Positions 61,328 through 64,000 of a stretch of DNA of 64,000 bases are shown in pieces. Positions within the stretch are counted from its first letter, which is position 1. Each line of letters opens with the position of its first letter. A program made the position numbers and the translations under genes. Source of the DNA: Streptomyces termitum (lineage in GTDB: Bacteria > Actinomycetota > Actinomycetes > Streptomycetales > Streptomycetaceae); contig NZ_BMUL01000007.1 of assembly GCF_014650175.1 (NCBI RefSeq), forward strand, positions 1-64,000, in the 5' to 3' direction. The notes under the pieces were generated by a model. It searched no databases, was not told the origin of the DNA, and saw only the letters and a program-made list of their open reading frames with translations.

Positions 61328-61964
61328 TTCATTGAGGCAGGCCCTATCCTCGTGGACCGACCACTATTTTGATGGTCCAAGTCACCGTATTCGATCCACC
61401 CGTTGCCGTCGGCACGACATTCACGGTGGTCATTGTCATCGTCGTTGGATCCGCCCGGATCTACCCCCGGAGCGCTGTGGTGATTTGTTTGCTGGGCGGG
61501 GATAAAACTTTGCTGACCGTCGGTTAGAATGTTTAGCAGTGAGAGGGTCCCAAAAGCCATTTGAATGCCGCCCTCGGGCTTCCAGTCGCCGTTTTTGAGG
61601 TCCCAGTCGGGCTTGGGGACCCAGGTGGGGGCGGGCTTCGGGTGCTTGCCATTATTCATGTTCTGGTCGACCACCGGCTTCGCGGCGAAAGCGGCTGCGA
61701 CAGGAATCACGTGGCCTGTGGTGATCGGGTAACGAATACCGTGGTCCCCCTTATAGTCTCCGCCTCCATTTTTACGCCCTTGTGCCCGAGCTTGCGCAGC
61801 AATAGAGCCTGCCAGGTCCGCGGTATTAGTGAGGACCGAGGTCCCCGTGCCGACATGGGCGAACGGCGTGGTGGTGGAGCTCGACCACGACCAATTCAAG
61901 CTCCAGCCGAAGGACCAGCCAGAAGTATTCGTCTGGCCGAGTTCGTAGGAGGCCCACTCGGCTA
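61328..61964 (-). pseudogene. Polymorphic-toxin fragment upstream of element A
   Basis: A leftward frame (LAEWASYELGQTNTSGWSFG, STTTPFAHVGTGTSVLTNTA, DLAGSIAAQARAQGRKNGGG, YKGDHGIRYPITTGHVIPVA, PKPDWDLKNGDWKPEGGIQM) that runs into element A at its 3' end (GPASMN) and is cut at 61964 at its 5' end. Its continuation after removing element A is the nuclease-like tail (NPNKNFFVKSKG). The Asn/Gly/Trp-rich composition fits the linker of an RHS- or WXG-type toxin. The N-terminal part of the gene is gone. Confidence 0.65.
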
Positions 61965-61975
61965 GGGCCTGTCCG
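61963..61975 (+). repeat. TAGGGCCTGTCCG, left copy
   Basis: Forms an inverted pair with 63343-63355 around a 1.39-kb segment and marks the exact point where the toxin fragment ends. GGGCCTGTCCG resembles the terminal repeat of Streptomyces IS5-family elements, and TA flanks it outside. Confidence 0.55.
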
Positions 61976-62030
61976 ATAGATCAGGTAACCCGCCTGGTGG
62001 CCGGTCGTTCTGTTCGGTATAGGGCGGGGT

Positions 62031-62749
62031 GATCTTTCTGATGACGAGTGGGCTCGACTCGAACCCAGTCTGCCCAAAAGCGCTGGGCGAGGAGGATGTT
62101 GGCAGTGTCATCGGCGCGTGATCAACGGAATCTTGTTCCGGCAGCGAACCGGTCTGCCGTGGCGAGATCTTCCGACCCGCTTCGGGAAGTGGGAGATGGT
62201 CTATGACCGCCATCGCAGGTGGTCCGCGGATGGCACGTGGGAGCGTGTGCTCCGGACGGTCCAGGCGGACGCCGATGTCGAGGGGCGAATCGACTGGAGT
62301 GTGGTGAGCGTAGATTCGACGGTGTGCCGCGCCCATTGGCTGCTCTGATCACTCCCGGGCAGTGGGGTGACGCGCCACAGTTGATCAACGTTATGGATCG
62401 TGTTCGAGTCCCTCGCCCAGCTGGCGGTCACCCGCGAACGCAACCGGACCACGTGTGTGGCGATAAGGCGTACAGCTCTCGCCGGAACCGCCGCTACCTG
62501 CGGCGACGCCAGATCAAGCACACCATCCCTGAGCCGAAGAATTAGAAGGTCAACCGCCAACGACGCTGCAGCCAGGGTGGGCGGCCAACCGGCTTTGACA
62601 GCACTACCTACAAAAGGAGGAACGAAGTCGAGCGCTGCTTCAACGCGCTCAAGGGCTCCAGGGCCGTGGCGACTCGCTATGACAAGAGGGCCTACATCTT
62701 CCACGGCACGGTTACTCTGGCGGCGATTCGGTTGTGGCTCCGCCACTGA
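62031..62749 (+). pseudogene. IS5-family transposase remnant
   Basis: Rightward pieces of one IS5-type transposase: DLSDDEWARLEPSLPKSAGR, then VINGILFRQRTGLPWRDLPT, GKWEMVYDRHRRWSADGTWE and VVSVDSTVCRAH, then a deletion and frame change. LITPGQWGDAPQLINVM and ADHVCGDKAYSSRRNRRYLR-like residues follow, then VERCFNALKGSRAVATRYDK and the stop at 62749. No start codon remains. Several frameshifts and at least one deletion between the first catalytic Asp and the second. Confidence 0.75.
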
Positions 62750-62784
62750 TGTCAGCCACCGCAGTGAATGCCCCGGTGGTTTCT

Positions 62785-63303
62785 TCAGTCGTCGGCGGCG
62801 ACGATGAGCGTGATTCGCCCAGCCGAGCGGTCGACGAGCACGAACTCGTGAAAGTAGTCGTGCACGCGCCCCCAGTCGTGAATCGCCTCATCACCGAGCT
62901 CGCTGAGATAGTAGATGCCATCGGCTGCGGCCACGCGGGCGAACACCTTCCGCTGCAGATCTGCCTCCAACTCGGTGGGCACGTCCCAGAGCGGATCCAC
63001 CCACTCCCGCAAGATCTGCGCAGCCTTCTCCTGGCTGATGGACTCATAGAGGCCAGGAGTGATCAACTGCAGCCAATACGGACCGTGCCGAGGGCCGTCC
63101 GGAAGTGCTCCACTACCTGCATAGTCGTCCCGGAACTGCTCGTGCCCAATCAGTGCGGCAAGCAGCTCTCTATCGTCCACCGACCCCGCAGAGAAGCGCA
63201 GCTGCTTGATGTCAACCCACCGAAACCCGTGCTCCTTCGGATCCCGGACGTAGCGTCGAAAGTTGATGAAGGCGCTTTCCTCGTGAGCGAGCCCGTTGTC
63301 CAT
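62785..63303 (-). CDS. Hypothetical protein in the IS island
   Basis: 172 residues, intact, acidic and rich in aromatic residues (ESAFINFRRYVRDPKEHGFR, GPYWLQLITPGLYESISQEK, GIYYLSELGDEAIHDWGRVH). No family is recognised. Its base composition is lower in GC than the neighbouring chromosome. It lies between the IS5 remnant and the right border repeat, so it may be a passenger gene of the mobile segment or an orphan immunity protein. Confidence 0.7.
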   Translation of the reverse strand: MDNGLAHEESAFINFRRYVRDPKEHGFRWVDIKQLRFSAGSVDDRELLAALIGHEQFRDDYAGSGALPDGPRHGPYWLQLITPGLYESISQEKAAQILREWVDPLWDVPTELEADLQRKVFARVAAADGIYYLSELGDEAIHDWGRVHDYFHEFVLVDRSAGRITLIVAADD

Positions 63304-63342
63304 GGCGCCAGCCTAGAAGGCGAGGGGCTCCTGCCGACTCAC

Positions 63343-63355
63343 CGGACAGGCCCTA
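63343..63355 (-). repeat. TAGGGCCTGTCCG, right copy (inverted)
   Basis: The inverted partner of 61963-61975. Its outer TA overlaps the stop codon of the NTF2-like gene (63353-63355), so it marks the right edge of the island precisely. Confidence 0.55.
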
Positions 63356-63799
63356 GTCGTGCCGGCGCCAGCGCTCCTCGACGGTGACCGAGCGCAGACG
63401 CCAGCCGTCCGCCGTCCGGAGCGCGGTGAAGGCGTACCGTCCGCCGCAGACGAAGTCCTCGCCGGAGGCCGTCCGCATCGGGTTGACGTAGTCGGCGCGG
63501 ACCTCGGCCGCGTCGCCCGGGGCGGCCCATCCGGCCGCCCCGCTGAAGGTCACCCGCCGGTTGACGATGAGGTGCTGGCGTACGGGGAAGAGGGTCATCG
63601 TCGCGGCCAGCCAGTCGGCCATCTCGGCCGCGGGCCCCTCCGCCCCGCCGGAACCGGAGTAGTCCGCGCGCCCGTCGCGGGTGAACAGGGCCCGGTAGGC
63701 GGTCCAGTCGCCGTCGTCCACGGCCGCCGCGTACCCGGTGATCAGGTCGTCGATGGCGAGCCGGTCCATCACGTTCGCGAGGTCCACGCGCTGCGTCAT
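63353..63799 (-). CDS. NTF2/SnoaL-like fold protein
   Basis: 148 residues of the SnoaL-like/NTF2 superfamily (MDRLAIDDLITGYAAAVDDG, DWTAYRALFTRDGRADYSGS, RYAFTALRTADGWRLRSVTV), a cone-shaped fold used by isomerases, dehydratases and hydroxylase-like proteins. Catalytic residues cannot be assigned. The ATG at 63799 is chosen because homology begins there. The last codon abuts the island border repeat, which may have replaced the original 3' flank. Confidence 0.8.
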   Translation of the reverse strand: MTQRVDLANVMDRLAIDDLITGYAAAVDDGDWTAYRALFTRDGRADYSGSGGAEGPAAEMADWLAATMTLFPVRQHLIVNRRVTFSGAAGWAAPGDAAEVRADYVNPMRTASGEDFVCGGRYAFTALRTADGWRLRSVTVEERWRRHD

Positions 63800-63873
63800 C
63801 GCCTCAGTGTCGGACAGCGGGCGCGCGGAACCAAGGGGCGGGACGCGGGGGATCGCGCACGGGACACGACGGG

Positions 63874-63909
63874 GGAGGGCCCGCACGGTCTCGGCCGTGC
63901 GGGCCCTCC
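63874..63909 (-). terminator. Terminator of the gene entering from the right edge
   Basis: A perfect 15-base inverted repeat (GGAGGGCCCGCACGG / CCGTGCGGGCCCTCC) with a 6-base loop, 24 bases downstream of the leftward partial gene that ends at 63934. Confidence 0.85.
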
Positions 63910-63933
63910 TCGGTTCCGGTCGCGGGCGCCGGG

Positions 63934-64000
63934 TCAGCCGGCGGACTCGCCCGCGTGGGGGCTGAGGACGCCGAAGCCGACCAGGGCGAGGATCACGATG
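63934..64000 (-). CDS. C-terminal end of an unidentified small membrane protein (partial)
   Basis: The last 21 residues of a leftward gene cut by the window end: IVILALVGFGVLSPHAGESA-G, one hydrophobic stretch and a short polar tail, followed by a stop and a strong terminator. Too little to identify. Confidence 0.55.
   Translation of the reverse strand, partial: IVILALVGFGVLSPHAGESAG

Overview
The window is chromosomal DNA of a high-GC actinomycete, almost certainly a Streptomyces. It opens with the 3' end of a 23S rRNA and a Streptomyces-type 5S rRNA. Most coding sequence has strong GC3 bias with GTG starts and overlapping start/stop codons, and several families present (DUF6230, DUF6114, DUF5999, DUF6221) are typical of Streptomyces. 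No tRNA gene or CRISPR array was found.

Layout. (1) 0.4-14.5 kb is a conserved actinobacterial core block: CDP-alcohol phosphatidyltransferase, NDP-sugar pyrophosphorylase fused to a degenerate phosphomannomutase domain, DUF881 / small basic protein / DUF881, a GarA-like FHA protein, an FtsR-like MerR, the bifunctional-nuclease-family protein, a second MerR, DNA polymerase IV, a PRC-barrel protein, and gcvP behind a glycine riboswitch. The order matches the Mycobacterium tuberculosis Rv1822-Rv1832 neighbourhood, except that gcvH is absent here. (2) 14.5-34 kb is mixed housekeeping and accessory metabolism: a GCS2-type ligase, CPBP protease, PhzF, PadR, SRPBCC, three EamA transporters, a MocR regulator facing flavin-binding proteins, a DUF6232 gene next to a small gene sharing a glycine/glutamine-rich motif, LysR, a triad-less isochorismatase-fold protein, a Rieske lipoprotein, AraC and signal peptidase I. 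(3) 34.2-39.3 kb is a TetR regulator divergent from a six-gene, mostly translationally coupled DUF6230/DUF6114 export/membrane operon, headed by three repeats spaced exactly 30 bp. (4) 39.3-41.6 kb holds a PRC/DUF2382 stress-type protein, RidA and HxlR.

(5) 41.7-47.3 kb looks like an interbacterial antagonism unit: lipoprotein, a 1327-residue secreted alanine-rich coiled-coil protein with a pretoxin region and a short C-terminal tip, and a small downstream gene that is a candidate immunity protein. (6) 47.6-56 kb is ordinary chromosome: a HipA-like kinase/DUF3037 pair, two SDR genes, a peptide-type ABC binding protein, uracil-DNA glycosylase, a Gfo/Idh oxidoreductase and others. (7) 56.0-63.35 kb is a decaying island of nested insertion sequences: an IS5-family remnant, an IS630 element with TA-flanked inverted repeats, one ISL2-type element inside another, and a further IS5 remnant. 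These interrupt an old polymorphic-toxin gene whose SUKH-family immunity gene is still open. (8) 63.35-64 kb returns to chromosome with an NTF2/SnoaL-like gene and the tail of an unidentified membrane protein.

The parts most likely to reward follow-up are the lipoprotein-giant toxin-immunity unit, the DUF6230/DUF6114 operon with its 30-bp-phased repeats, the motif-sharing DUF6232 pair, and the nested-IS toxin graveyard.
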